Part shown: positions 49,759 to 59,023 of the stretch, in pieces | Position numbering within the stretch: the stretch's first letter is position 1 | How the letters are laid out: the number at the start of each line of letters is the position of its first letter | Source of the DNA: Alphaproteobacteria bacterium | Lineage (GTDB): Bacteria > Pseudomonadota > Alphaproteobacteria > Acetobacterales > Acetobacteraceae | Reading direction: 5' to 3' | Length of the DNA: 64,000 nt | Assembly (NCBI GenBank): GCA_016869735.1 | Contig: VGDL01000005.1 | Span: 1 to 64,000, forward strand | The notes under the pieces: model-generated | Database searches by the model: none | The model's input: the letters and a program-made list of their open reading frames with translations, nothing else | What the model was told of the DNA's origin: nothing | Position numbers and translations under genes: made by a program

Positions 49759-51075
49759 ATGAATAGCGCTAGGGGGCGCCTCAGGCAGATCCTGGCCCTG
49801 GCGGCGCCCACCACCCTGCTGGCCGCCACACAGATCATCGCGCAATTGATCGAACCTTGGTTGGCCGCGCGGCAGGGTCAGGCGGCTTTGGCGGGCTGGG
49901 CGGTAGTGCTGCCCTTCACGCTGCTGCTGTCCCAAATGTCGGCCGGTGCCATGGGGGGCGGCGTGGTCTCGGCCATTGCGCGCGCCTTGGGGGCTGGGAA
50001 GCGGGAGGAGGCAGCGTCACTTGCCGCCCACGCCCTGTTTATTGCCACCGCCGGCGCGGCGCTTTTCGCTCTGCCCTTTCTGCTGGCCCCGCGCGCGATC
50101 CTGGGCCTGATCGGCGGCGCGGGCGCGGCAGAGGCCGGCGCGGCCTTCGCCGCCTGGACCTTTGGCGCCGGCGCGCTGCCGGCCTGGCTGACCAATACCT
50201 TGGCGTCCATCCTTCGTGGTGGCGGGCGGCATGCCTTGGCGGCGCGCGGCGTGGTAGGAGGCTGGTTGATCTATCCGCCGATGGCCTGGGCTTTCATGGA
50301 ACCGCTGGGCTTTGGCTTGGCCGGCGCCGGCATGGCCTTCGCGCTCAGCATGAGTGCTTCCGCGCTGATCATGGCCTTTGTGGTGCTGCGCGGCGGTGCG
50401 GGGTTTGTGCCGGATTTTCGCGCGCCCCTTCGCCGCGCGCTATTTGGGCGCATCCTGGCGGTGGGGCTGATTGCCTGCGTGATGGCAACGCTTGCCAATC
50501 TGGCGACCATTCTGGTGACGGCGCGCATCGCCGCTTACGGGCCGGCGGCGATTGCGGCCTATGGCATTTCCGCCCGCATGGAATTTCTGATGATCCCGCT
50601 GGCTTTCGGCATAGGCTCGGCGCTGACGGCCTTGGTCGGGCGCGCCGTTGGTGCCGGGGATTGGGATGAGGCGCGGCGGATCGCCTGGACCGGTGGCGGC
50701 TTGGCCTTTGCGGTGACAGGGGTGATTGGCTTTGGCATCGCCCTATTCCCGGCCCAGGTGGCGGCGGCCTTTGCGAGTGACGCAGCGGTGGCGGCGATTG
50801 CGACGGAAGCGCTGGCGATTATAGGCTGGGCCTTGCCGGGTTTTGGCCTGGGCATGGCGCTGTATTTCGCCGCCATGGGGGCGGGGCGGATGCGCTGGCC
50901 GGTGGCGGCAGCGCTGACCCGCGTGGGGCTTGCGGTGCTGGGCGGCGCCTTGCTGATGGATGTGGCGGGGCTTGGGCTGACCGGGCAATTCATTGCCGTC
51001 GCGCTTGGCATTAGTGCCTATGGGCTGATTTGCGCGCTTGCGGTGCGGCGTGGGGTTTGGCCAGGGCGCGTGTGA
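49759..51075 (+). CDS. MATE-family efflux transporter
   Basis: 438 residues, twelve hydrophobic helices in two six-helix halves. MATE-like blocks: ILALAAPTTLLAATQIIAQL, LPFTLLLSQMSAGAMGGGVV, ISAIARALGAGKREEA-type, LTNTLASILRGGGRHALAAR, and in the second half ISARMEFLMIPLAFGIGSAL, TALVGRAVGAGDWDEARRIA. Na+ or H+ driven export of drugs or metabolites. Divergent from gcrA; the 102-bp repeat copy 2 follows 46 bp after its stop. Confidence 0.9.
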   Translation: MNSARGRLRQILALAAPTTLLAATQIIAQLIEPWLAARQGQAALAGWAVVLPFTLLLSQMSAGAMGGGVVSAIARALGAGKREEAASLAAHALFIATAGAALFALPFLLAPRAILGLIGGAGAAEAGAAFAAWTFGAGALPAWLTNTLASILRGGGRHALAARGVVGGWLIYPPMAWAFMEPLGFGLAGAGMAFALSMSASALIMAFVVLRGGAGFVPDFRAPLRRALFGRILAVGLIACVMATLANLATILVTARIAAYGPAAIAAYGISARMEFLMIPLAFGIGSALTALVGRAVGAGDWDEARRIAWTGGGLAFAVTGVIGFGIALFPAQVAAAFASDAAVAAIATEALAIIGWALPGFGLGMALYFAAMGAGRMRWPVAAALTRVGLAVLGGALLMDVAGLGLTGQFIAVALGISAYGLICALAVRRGVWPGRV

Positions 51076-51121
51076 CAGGGCCTTCACGCGCGCGGCGCTG
51101 CGCGCTACCTCTCCGCCCTTG

Positions 51122-51223
51122 GAGCAGATCGTGTTCAGATGGCATCATCTGAACGCGTGAAGATGCTCGAAAAACAGAACTCTAGAGCAGGTTGCGTGAA
51201 CCCATGTGAACGCAACATGCTCT
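51122..51223. repeat. Structured intergenic repeat, copy 2
   Basis: Same 102-bp length as the element at 14076-14178. Hairpin I at 51130-51157: CGTGTTCAGATG / CATCTGAACGCG with a GCAT loop and one T-G pair. Hairpin II at about 51184-51223: AGAGCA/TGCTCT outer arms and a perfect GTTGCGT/ACGCAAC inner stem. Compared with copy 1 the stems differ by compensatory changes (A-T to G-C in hairpin I, G-C to A-T in hairpin II). Lies between the MATE gene and alaS, ending 27 bp before the alaS ATG. Confidence 0.8.
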
Positions 51224-51250
51224 GGAAAACGCGGACCCGATGGGCGAGAC

Positions 51251-53899
51251 ATGACCAGCAGCAATGATATTCGTGCGACCTTCCTGGATTACTTCCGTCG
51301 CAATGGGCATGAGGTGGTGGAAAGCAGTCCGCTGGTGCCGCGTAATGATCCCACGCTGATGTTCGCCAATTCCGGCATGGTGCAGTTCAAGAATGTCTTC
51401 ACCGGCCAGGAAAAGCGCCCCTATACCCGCGCCACCACGGCCCAAAAATCCGTCCGCGCCGGCGGCAAGCACAATGACCTTGATAATGTCGGCTATACCG
51501 CGCGGCATCACACGTTTTTCGAAATGCTCGGCAATTTTTCCTTCGGGGATTATTTCAAGGAACAGGCCATCCCCTATGCCTGGGAATTGCTGACCAAGGA
51601 TTTCGCGCTGCCGAAGGACCGGCTGCTGGTGACGGTCTATTCGGAGGATGAAGACGCCGCCACCATTTGGAAAAAGGTCGCGGGGATTGGCGATGATCGC
51701 ATCATCCGCATCCCGACTTCCGACAATTTCTGGCGCATGGGCGATACCGGGCCTTGCGGCCCCTGTTCCGAGATTTTCTTCGACCATGGCGACAAGATTT
51801 TCGGCGGCCCGCCTGGCAGCGCGGATCAGGATGGTGATCGCTTCATCGAAATCTGGAACCTGGTTTTCATGCAGTTCCTGGAAGAACCCGCCGGCACGCG
51901 CAACCCGCTGCCGCGGCCTTCCATTGATACCGGCATGGGGCTGGAACGCTTCGCCGCCATTCTGCAAGGCAAGCACGATAATTACGACACGGACACCTTG
52001 CGCGCGATTATTCTGGCAAGTGCGGAAGCCACCAGCCAGGAACCGGATGGGCCCTTCCGGTCCAGCCATCGCGTGGTGGCGGATCATTTGCGCGCCGGCG
52101 CCTTTCTGATTGCCGATGGCGTGCTGCCTTCCAATGAAGGCCGAGGCTATGTGCTGCGCCGCATCCTGCGCCGCGCCATGCGCCACGCCCATATGATGGG
52201 ATCACGTGAGCCCTTGATGCATCGCATCCTGCCTTCGCTGATCCGGCAAATGGGCACGGCCTATCCCGAATTGGTGCGCGCCGAGGGGCTGATTGCTGAG
52301 ACACTGCGGCTTGAAGAAACGCGCTTCCGGTCCCTGCTGGAACGGGGCCTCCATCTGCTGGCGGAAGAAACCGGCAAGCTGGGAGCGAAGCAGACCTTGC
52401 CCGGTGAGATTGCCTTCCGCTTGTATGATACTTTCGGCTTCCCCCTGGACCTGACGCAGGATGCCTTGCGCGGTGAAGGCCGTGCGGTGGATGTGGAAGG
52501 CTTCAATGCCGCCATGGCTGAACAAAAGCGCCGCGCCCGCGCGGCCTGGGCCGGCAGCGGGGAAGCGGCGACCGAAAGCCTCTGGTTCGATGTGCAGGAA
52601 AAGATCGGCGCCAGCGAATTCCTTGGCTATTCCACTGAAGTCGCGGAAGGTGAGATCACCGCGCTGGTGGTGGATGGCAAGGTGGTGGACCATGCCGCGG
52701 TCGGCACCGAAGTTGCGGTACTGCTGAACCAGACGCCGTTTTACGCCGAAAGCGGCGGCCAGGTGGGCGATACGGGTGTGATTGTCGCCGGCGATGCCTG
52801 CCGCATTGAAATCCGCGATACGCAAAAGAAGCTCGGCAATCTTTTCGTGCATCTGGGCAAGGTTGTGCATGGCGAAGCCAAGCCTGGCATGGCGGTAAGC
52901 GCCACGGTGGATCATGCGCGGCGTTCGAATATCCGCGCACATCATTCCGCGACGCATTTGCTGCATGAGGCGTTGCGCCGCCGGCTTGGCACGCATGTCG
53001 CGCAGAAGGGCAGCTTGAATGCACCGGATCGGCTGCGCTTTGACGTATCCCACAACAAGCCCATGGAGGCCGAAGAACTCGCCTGGGTGGAAGCCGAGGT
53101 GAATGCCCGTATTCGCGAAAATGCCGAGGTGATCACGCGTTTGATGACACCGGAGGCAGCCGTGGAAGCCGGCGCCATGGCGCTATTCGGTGAGAAATAT
53201 GGCGAGGAAGTGCGCGTGGTCGGCATGGGCCATGACCCGGCGGCGACGGACAAGCATGGCGTCTATTCGCTGGAACTTTGCGGCGGCACGCATGTGCGGC
53301 GCACCGGCGATATCGGCTTGTTCAAGATTATTGCTGAGGGCGCGGTGAGTGCCGGTGTGCGACGAGTGGAGGCGGTGACGGGTGATGCCGCACTCACCTA
53401 CATCAACGAAATGGAAGAAAGCCTGACGGCCGCGGCGGCGGTATTGAAGGCGCAGCCGGGCGAATTGGCCGGGCGAATCGCCGCACTGGTCGAAGAACGG
53501 CGCAAGCTGGAACGCGATGTGGCGGAGCTTCGCAAGAAGCTCGCGACCGGTGGCGGCGGGGCGGAGATTGAGGAAGTGGCGGGGCTAAGGCTTTCGCTGC
53601 GTGATCTGGGTGAAGTGCCGCCGCGCGATTTGAAGGGACTGGCCGAGGCCATTCTGAAGGGTGGCAGCGCTGATGTTGTGGCGCTGATCAGCACGGCGGA
53701 AGGCAAGGCGAGTATTGTTGTTGCCGTGGCTGAAGCGGCCAAAGGCCGCGCCGATGCGGTGGCGCTGGTGCGCGCGGCCTCGGCCGCTGTGGGCGGCAAG
53801 GGCGGTGGCGGGCGGCCCGATATGGCGCAGGCTGGCGGGCCGGATGCGGCGCAGGCTGCAGAAGCGCTGGCGGCGGTGAAGGCGGCTTTGGCGGGGTAG
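51251..53899 (+). CDS. alaS: Alanyl-tRNA synthetase
   Basis: 882 residues from the ATG at 51251; an upstream in-frame start at 51206 falls inside the repeat and is rejected. Aminoacylation domain: [55 protein letters not shown]. Editing domain zinc site: [19 protein letters not shown] and the later [14 protein letters not shown]. The C-terminal part has a coiled coil ([20 protein letters not shown]) and a DHHA1-like [11 protein letters not shown] motif. Complete. Confidence 0.98.
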   Translation: MTSSNDIRATFLDYFRRNGHEVVESSPLVPRNDPTLMFANSGMVQFKNVFTGQEKRPYTRATTAQKSVRAGGKHNDLDNVGYTARHHTFFEMLGNFSFGDYFKEQAIPYAWELLTKDFALPKDRLLVTVYSEDEDAATIWKKVAGIGDDRIIRIPTSDNFWRMGDTGPCGPCSEIFFDHGDKIFGGPPGSADQDGDRFIEIWNLVFMQFLEEPAGTRNPLPRPSIDTGMGLERFAAILQGKHDNYDTDTLRAIILASAEATSQEPDGPFRSSHRVVADHLRAGAFLIADGVLPSNEGRGYVLRRILRRAMRHAHMMGSREPLMHRILPSLIRQMGTAYPELVRAEGLIAETLRLEETRFRSLLERGLHLLAEETGKLGAKQTLPGEIAFRLYDTFGFPLDLTQDALRGEGRAVDVEGFNAAMAEQKRRARAAWAGSGEAATESLWFDVQEKIGASEFLGYSTEVAEGEITALVVDGKVVDHAAVGTEVAVLLNQTPFYAESGGQVGDTGVIVAGDACRIEIRDTQKKLGNLFVHLGKVVHGEAKPGMAVSATVDHARRSNIRAHHSATHLLHEALRRRLGTHVAQKGSLNAPDRLRFDVSHNKPMEAEELAWVEAEVNARIRENAEVITRLMTPEAAVEAGAMALFGEKYGEEVRVVGMGHDPAATDKHGVYSLELCGGTHVRRTGDIGLFKIIAEGAVSAGVRRVEAVTGDAALTYINEMEESLTAAAAVLKAQPGELAGRIAALVEERRKLERDVAELRKKLATGGGGAEIEEVAGLRLSLRDLGEVPPRDLKGLAEAILKGGSADVVALISTAEGKASIVVAVAEAAKGRADAVALVRAASAAVGGKGGGGRPDMAQAGGPDAAQAAEALAAVKAALAG

Positions 53900-53906
53900 G
53901 TTGTGG

Positions 53907-53929
53907 GGGCGCCGCATTATGCAGCGCCC
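53907..53929. terminator. Possible bidirectional terminator hairpin
   Basis: GGGCGC-C-GCA / TGC-A-GCGCCC with a TTA loop in the convergent gap between alaS and the monooxygenase-fold gene. No clear T run follows on either strand, so factor-independent termination is uncertain. Confidence 0.4.
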
Positions 53930-53935
53930 TTCGCC

Positions 53936-54238
53936 TCACATCTCACAAAGCGTCAGCGTGCGGCCTTCGATCAGCGGCGCGTAGGAATCGCGCACCTTAG
54001 CCAGGCGCGGGTTCTTGGTATGCACATCCACCGCTGCGCGATCCTGATAGACCTCACACAGCATGACGCGGCTTTTGTCATGCGTGCCATCCTTGTCGAG
54101 CGGTTGCAGCACATCGAAGCGCTCGCAGCCCGGTTCTTCCTGCAGCGTCAGGCGGGCATGTTCGCGGATGATCGCGTCAAAGGCGGCGTGCTGACCTTCC
54201 TTGATCTTGAATTCAACGGCGATGGCGATTTTGGGCAT
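53936..54238 (-). CDS. Antibiotic-biosynthesis-monooxygenase-fold (ABM) protein
   Basis: 100 residues, one ABM ferredoxin-like domain: AVEFKIKEGQHAAFDAIIRE, QEEPGCERFDVLQPLDKDG, VMLCEVYQDRAAVDVHTKNP. Related to YgiN-type quinol monooxygenases; several members have no proven activity. It follows the DapA-like gene by 45 bp on the same strand, so may act in the same pathway. Confidence 0.82.
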   Translation of the reverse strand: MPKIAIAVEFKIKEGQHAAFDAIIREHARLTLQEEPGCERFDVLQPLDKDGTHDKSRVMLCEVYQDRAAVDVHTKNPRLAKVRDSYAPLIEGRTLTLCEM

Positions 54239-54283
54239 GGGGTTTCCTCCTTGGTGTAAGAATTGACATGATAAGCGCTGGCG

Positions 54284-55207
54284 TTAGGGCAGCTTGGCCC
54301 CGCCACGCGCTTGCAGACGGGAAAGCAGGTAATCGATCTCGGCGGTGGTTTCCGACGAAAGCTTGGGGCCGGGTGCGCGTAGCGCCGCGTGCGCGATAAT
54401 GCCACGCCGCGCCAGCACATGCTTGCGGATCGCAAGGCCGAGGCCGGGCTGCAATTCGCTCCGGATCAGGGGCAGGTGAAGATCAAAGGCGTCTTGCGCT
54501 GCGTCGCGCTTGCCTGCCGCCATCAGCGCAATCACCTGAGCGAGCATTTCCGGGAAGGCATAACCGGTCATGATGCCATCCGCGCCGCGCGAGAGTTCTT
54601 CCGGCAGGAATTGTCCGCCATTGCCGCCCAGGATGCTGATGCGCGGCATCTTGCCTTCGGTTTCCATCTTCCGGATGGCGGAAAGCTTATCGAGGCCAGG
54701 ATAATCTTCGGCCTTCAGCATCACCAGGCGCGGATCGGCAGCGGCGCGCGCCACCATGCCCGCGCCGATATGAATGCCGGTCAGTTGCGGGAAATCCTGC
54801 AAGACGAAGGGTGCATCGCCGACCGCATCCATGGCCTGCATGATGTAGGACTGCACCGCATCATCGCCCTTCAAGCCCGGTGCCGGCGCCACCATAATGC
54901 CTGCCGCCCCCAAATCCAGCGCACCCCGCGCCACGGCGCGCATGCTGGCAAAACCAGGCGCCGAGGCCCCGACCACTACCGGCACGCGCCCCGCCACGCG
55001 ATTGATCACGCGCTTCACAAAACTGATCGCTTCTTCCTGATCAAGCTTCGGCGCTTCACCCATCACGCCAAGGAGCGTGAGGCCACTGGCACCTGCCGCC
55101 AGAAAGGCATCGGTCATGCGATCCGCACTTGCAAGATCAAGCGCGCCATCGGGCAGGAAGGGTGTCGGCGCTATGACGAAAACGCCCTTGGCATTTCTGG
55201 TGAGCAT
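54284..55207 (-). CDS. DapA-like class I aldolase family protein, not a true DHDPS
   Basis: 307 residues with the DHDPS/NAL barrel: FVIAPTPFLPDGALDLASAD, GASGLTLLGVMGEAPKL, RVPVVVGASAPGFASMRAVA, and the Schiff-base lysine K165 in RLVMLKAEDYPGLDKL. The catalytic tyrosine of DHDPS (VxYNxP) is replaced: FVLQDFPQLTG (Q137-D138). The GTTGE motif is LGVMGEA. So it keeps pyruvate-type Schiff-base chemistry but not lysine biosynthesis; the true dapA is at 5930-6808. Confidence 0.85.
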   Translation of the reverse strand: MLTRNAKGVFVIAPTPFLPDGALDLASADRMTDAFLAAGASGLTLLGVMGEAPKLDQEEAISFVKRVINRVAGRVPVVVGASAPGFASMRAVARGALDLGAAGIMVAPAPGLKGDDAVQSYIMQAMDAVGDAPFVLQDFPQLTGIHIGAGMVARAAADPRLVMLKAEDYPGLDKLSAIRKMETEGKMPRISILGGNGGQFLPEELSRGADGIMTGYAFPEMLAQVIALMAAGKRDAAQDAFDLHLPLIRSELQPGLGLAIRKHVLARRGIIAHAALRAPGPKLSSETTAEIDYLLSRLQARGGAKLP

Positions 55208-55371
55208 GGAACGGTCCTCAGTTTCTCAGGGGACCATAGAACAAGCCGATGGGCTCGCCCAGGCTTCATGGCGAATGCCCGATTTAGCGTTGGGATGGCA
55301 GCCTTGACCAGGGTCGCCGCAGACCACGCATTGGCAAGCGAAGGATGCAGCTTCTGGCGGAAGGCTTCAGT

Positions 55372-57557
55372 TCAAATGATCAGAAACTCGGCATCGCTGA
55401 TGACGCCAGTAACACCGGTCAGGATGGCGAATTGCACTGCTGCCACGCCGCCCAGGCCATCTGCATCATAGAACAGCGCGCCTGTCGCGGCATTGTAGAT
55501 GATCCGATCATTCGTGTCTGTCGCGGCAGGGCCTGTGGTAAAGAAGCCAGCTGCCAGAGCAATCGGTGGCCCCAGCGCCGCGAAGACGGCATCATCCAAC
55601 AGGATGGTATCATTCGTTGCGTTGTAGCCTTGAATGGTATCGATATTCGTATCGCCCAGCGCGGTATTGAAGATGAAATTGTCATCGCCCCAACCGCCAA
55701 TCAGGCTGTCATTGCCAAGCCCGCCAATCAGGGTGTCATGGCTGCTAAGGCCATCCAGCGTATCGGCCAAGTCGCCGCCTATCAGCATATTCGCGAAGTG
55801 ATTGCCGGAGATAAAGAACGCCTGCCCCGGCACATCGCCCATCACAGTCTCAATAAATTGGCCAATCAGGCTAATGGCAGCACGCCTTAGCAAAACTAGA
55901 TCCTGCCCGCCCGCCTCAGCGAACACATCACCATCACCTACAATGAAAACATCATCGCCATTGCCGCCCCACATGATGTCGGCACCAACGCCGCCATCCA
56001 ATGTGTCATTGCCGTCACCTCCATTTAGCCGGTCATTACCCCCGCCGCCGGAAAGCCAATTGGCAAGGCCGTCACCCAGCAGGCTGTCATTGCCGGCACC
56101 TGCCAGCACATGCTCAATGCCTGAAAGCGTATCCAAGCCGGCCACGCCAAAGGCTCGGCCAGCGGCAAGGTTCACCGTGACTGCCTGAACCGCCGTCAGT
56201 TCCGCATAGCTCGCCAGATCATCACCCAGGCCGCCCTGGATCAGATCATTTCCAGCGCCGCCCGAAAGCGTATCATTGCCGCCGAGCCCATTCAGCGTAT
56301 CGGCGCCATCGGTTCCGTCCAACCAATCGGCAAACTCCGTCGCCATAGGCGCAATCGTCAACATCGCCGCGATATTGAGCCTGCCGTCGCTCTCCACCCT
56401 ATCGGCCACGGAAGCGGTGAAGGTGGCACTCAGCAGCAGCGCTTCCCTGATCTGCGCACTCGTCGCGTTCGGAAAAAGTGAAGCGTAAAGCGCAATCGCA
56501 CCCGCGACATGCGGGGTCGCCATGGATGTGCCATTGAAGGCCCCGTAACCCCCGCCACGGATCGTTGACCAAATGGCGGAACCAGGCGCGGAAATATCAA
56601 CCGTATTGGCCCCGTAATTGGAAAAGAACGAAAGCGCCCCCGTATTCGCCAGCGAAGCGACCGAAATGACAGCCTCATGCCCCGTCACCGGCGCGGTTGA
56701 ATATCCGGTCGGATAGCGCGGCGCGGCGTCGTTATTGCTGCTGTTATTCCCCGCCGCGGCGATAAATAGGATATCCTGCTGCGCGGCCCTTGTGATCGCA
56801 TCAAGCAAAGTTTGGGAGAAGAAACCTCCGCCCCAGGAGTTATTGGTGGCCAGAAAACGCTCGGCGGTATTGGCCCGGATCGCGGCATCAGTAAAATAAT
56901 CAACCGACCTGACCGCATCCGATGTCCAACCAGAACCGGAAGCCGACAGGAATTTGAGCGGCAACATCTGGATATTCCAATTGACACCCGCAACACCAAT
57001 GCCATTGCCGCCCAAAGCACCAATGGTCCCGCCGACATGCGACCCGTGATTATTGTCGTCATAGGGTCATTGTCTTTATTGGCGAAATCCCACCCGATCA
57101 GATCATCCAGAAAACCATTGCCATCCTCATCAACGCCATTCTCCCACCTGGCGTCGTTGAGCAGATCGCCGGCATCAATGCGGCCATTGCCATTGACATC
57201 CCGCACATGAGCCGCATTGGCGCTGGCATTCAGGTCCCGAAAGGTAATCGGACCATCGGCATCCATATCGGATAGGCCGGCGCGCAGGCTTGTCGGGATT
57301 TCGCGCTGATTGAGCCAGATATTCAGATAAAGGTCAGGGTGCGTGTAATCCAGGCCGGTATCAATCACGCCAACCACATTGGCCATGGAACCCGTGTGGC
57401 CCTGCGCCCAGGCATTTGCCGCCTGGCTGCCGAATGGATTGGCTGTGCCTGAAGTGTCGCCATACATGCCCCAAAGGCTGCCATTGGCGAAAAACGTATC
57501 ATTCGGCGCGGTAGCGACCGACAGTTTCCAATCTTCGACGAGCGGTGAGAGCGTCAT
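55372..57557 (-). pseudogene. Subtilisin-like (S8) protease with RTX repeats, broken by a 1-nt frameshift
   Basis: From the ATG at 57557 the first frame codes about 166 residues including the catalytic Asp66 (VVGVIDTGLDYTHPD) and a dockerin-like calcium loop (RDVNGNGRIDAGD, VDEDGNGFLDD). At NKDNDPM the frame is lost; the neighbouring frame resumes with DDNNHGSHVGGTIG, the catalytic His motif, and later NGTSMATPHVAGAIA with the catalytic Ser. Adding one base between 57060 and 57061 restores the canonical NDPMDDNNHGSHV. The C-terminal half holds RTX nonapeptides (GGNDTLSGGAGNDLIQGG, GGNDRLNGGDGNDTLDGG) and ends VISDAEFLII, as in type I secreted proteins. Either a pseudogene or a sequencing error. 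Confidence 0.88.
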
Positions 57558-57712
57558 CAGCTATTCGCCTGCAGCCATGGCCTGTGCATGGGGCAATAAT
57601 CACCTAATACGTTAACGAATAGTGGCGCTTCCCCTCGTTAAAGTCCACAATATTTCGTGCAATTTTGTCGAATGATGCGCTTGAAACGCGGCGACGCCCC
57701 AGGGACGCCGCT

Positions 57713-58345
57713 TCAGCCCAGCGAAACCTCAAACCCGCGCTTGGTGGCGGGCCGCGCCATCATCGCCTCATACCAGCGCTGCACATTCGGCAAGGCCCCA
57801 AGATCCACCTGATGGCGTTCATGCCGCCAAGCCCAGCCCAGAATGGCGAAATCAGCGATCGAAGGTTCATTACTGGTCGCAACAAAATCGCGGCCTTCAA
57901 GCCTGCGGTCCAGAACGCCATACAAGCGCTTGGTTTCATCATGATAACGCTTGAAACCGTAATCCCGCGCCGGGCCTTCGGGCTGCATCAGGAAGTGATG
58001 CACCTGCCCCGGCATGGGGCCAAAACCGCCCATTTGCCACATCAGCCATTCATAGACCGGCACGCGGGCGCGCAGGTCCTTCGGCATAAATCGGCCAGTC
58101 TTCTCAGCCAAATAGAGCAAAATCGCGCCGCTCTCGAAAACCGTGATCGGCTTGCCATCCGGCCCATCCGGGTCCTGGATGGCGGGGATGCGGTTATTAG
58201 GGCTGAAGGCCAGGAATTCCGGGTTGAATTGCTCGTTCTTGCTGATGTTCACGGGCCGCACAGAATAGGCCAGCCCCATTTCTTCAAGCGCGACACTGAT
58301 CTTCCGCCCATTGGGCGTATTCCAGGTCCATAGGGTGATGCTCAT
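57713..58345 (-). CDS. Glutathione S-transferase family protein
   Basis: 210 residues from the ATG at 58345 (MSITLWTWNTPNGRKISVAL); the three codons upstream begin at TTG and are not needed. Thioredoxin-like N-domain with FSPNNRIPAIQDPD and the GSH-binding VFESGAILLYLAEKTGRFMP; helical C-domain with SIADFAILGWAWRHER. Resembles the YfcG/YghU-type disulfide-bond reductases. Confidence 0.9.
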   Translation of the reverse strand: MSITLWTWNTPNGRKISVALEEMGLAYSVRPVNISKNEQFNPEFLAFSPNNRIPAIQDPDGPDGKPITVFESGAILLYLAEKTGRFMPKDLRARVPVYEWLMWQMGGFGPMPGQVHHFLMQPEGPARDYGFKRYHDETKRLYGVLDRRLEGRDFVATSNEPSIADFAILGWAWRHERHQVDLGALPNVQRWYEAMMARPATKRGFEVSLG

Positions 58346-58406
58346 GGGCGGCAATCCTTAGGGTCGGCCGACGCACCCCGGAATGGGGGCGCGCCGGGCA
58401 TTCAGA

Positions 58407-58889
58407 TCAAAGCGCGGCCAGAACCGCTTCGGCCTTGCTCACTTCAAAGGCGCCGGGGGCTTCCACGGCCACACGCGTCACCTTGCCGTCCTTCGCCACC
58501 AGGGCAAAGCGCTGGCAGCGCACGCCAAGGCCACGCGCGGTAAGGTCAAATTCCAGGCCCATCGCCTTGGTGAGGGCGGCAGCGCCATCGGCAACCATCG
58601 TCACTTGGTCCGTGATGCCTTGGTCCTTGGCCCAGGCGCCCATCACAAAGGCGTCATTCACCGCCATGCAGGCAACGGCATCCACGCCCTTGGCCTTCAG
58701 CGCCGCGGCATGTTCCACAAAACCCGGCAGGTGTTTGGCCGAGCAGGTCGGCGTGAAGGCGCCCGGCACGCCAAACAGAACAACGGTACGGCCCTTGAAA
58801 AATTCCGCTGTATCAAGCTCCTTCGGGCCATCAGGGGTGCCCTGCATGACCTTCATCGCGGGGATGCTGTCGCCAGTCTTGATCGCCAT
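58407..58889 (-). CDS. Prx5-type peroxiredoxin
   Basis: 160 residues. Peroxidatic cysteine C49 in VPGAFTPTCSAKHLPGF, with the conserved PxxxTxxC arrangement; also VACMAVNDAFVMGAWAKDQG and RCQRFALVAKDGKVTRVAVE. Reduces H2O2 and alkyl peroxides with glutathione or glutaredoxin; the GST gene just downstream could be a functional neighbour. Confidence 0.93.
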   Translation of the reverse strand: MAIKTGDSIPAMKVMQGTPDGPKELDTAEFFKGRTVVLFGVPGAFTPTCSAKHLPGFVEHAAALKAKGVDAVACMAVNDAFVMGAWAKDQGITDQVTMVADGAAALTKAMGLEFDLTARGLGVRCQRFALVAKDGKVTRVAVEAPGAFEVSKAEAVLAAL

Positions 58890-59023
58890 GGTCTGCTCCT
58901 TGTTGCTGGCATGGGTTTAACGGCGGACCCGGCGCCTGTCACCTGGGCGGGAGGGGCCTTCACCCCCCCCTACTCGCCCAGTGGTTGAATTTTTAACCAT
59001 TTCGCGTCTAGAACCCCCTGGCC

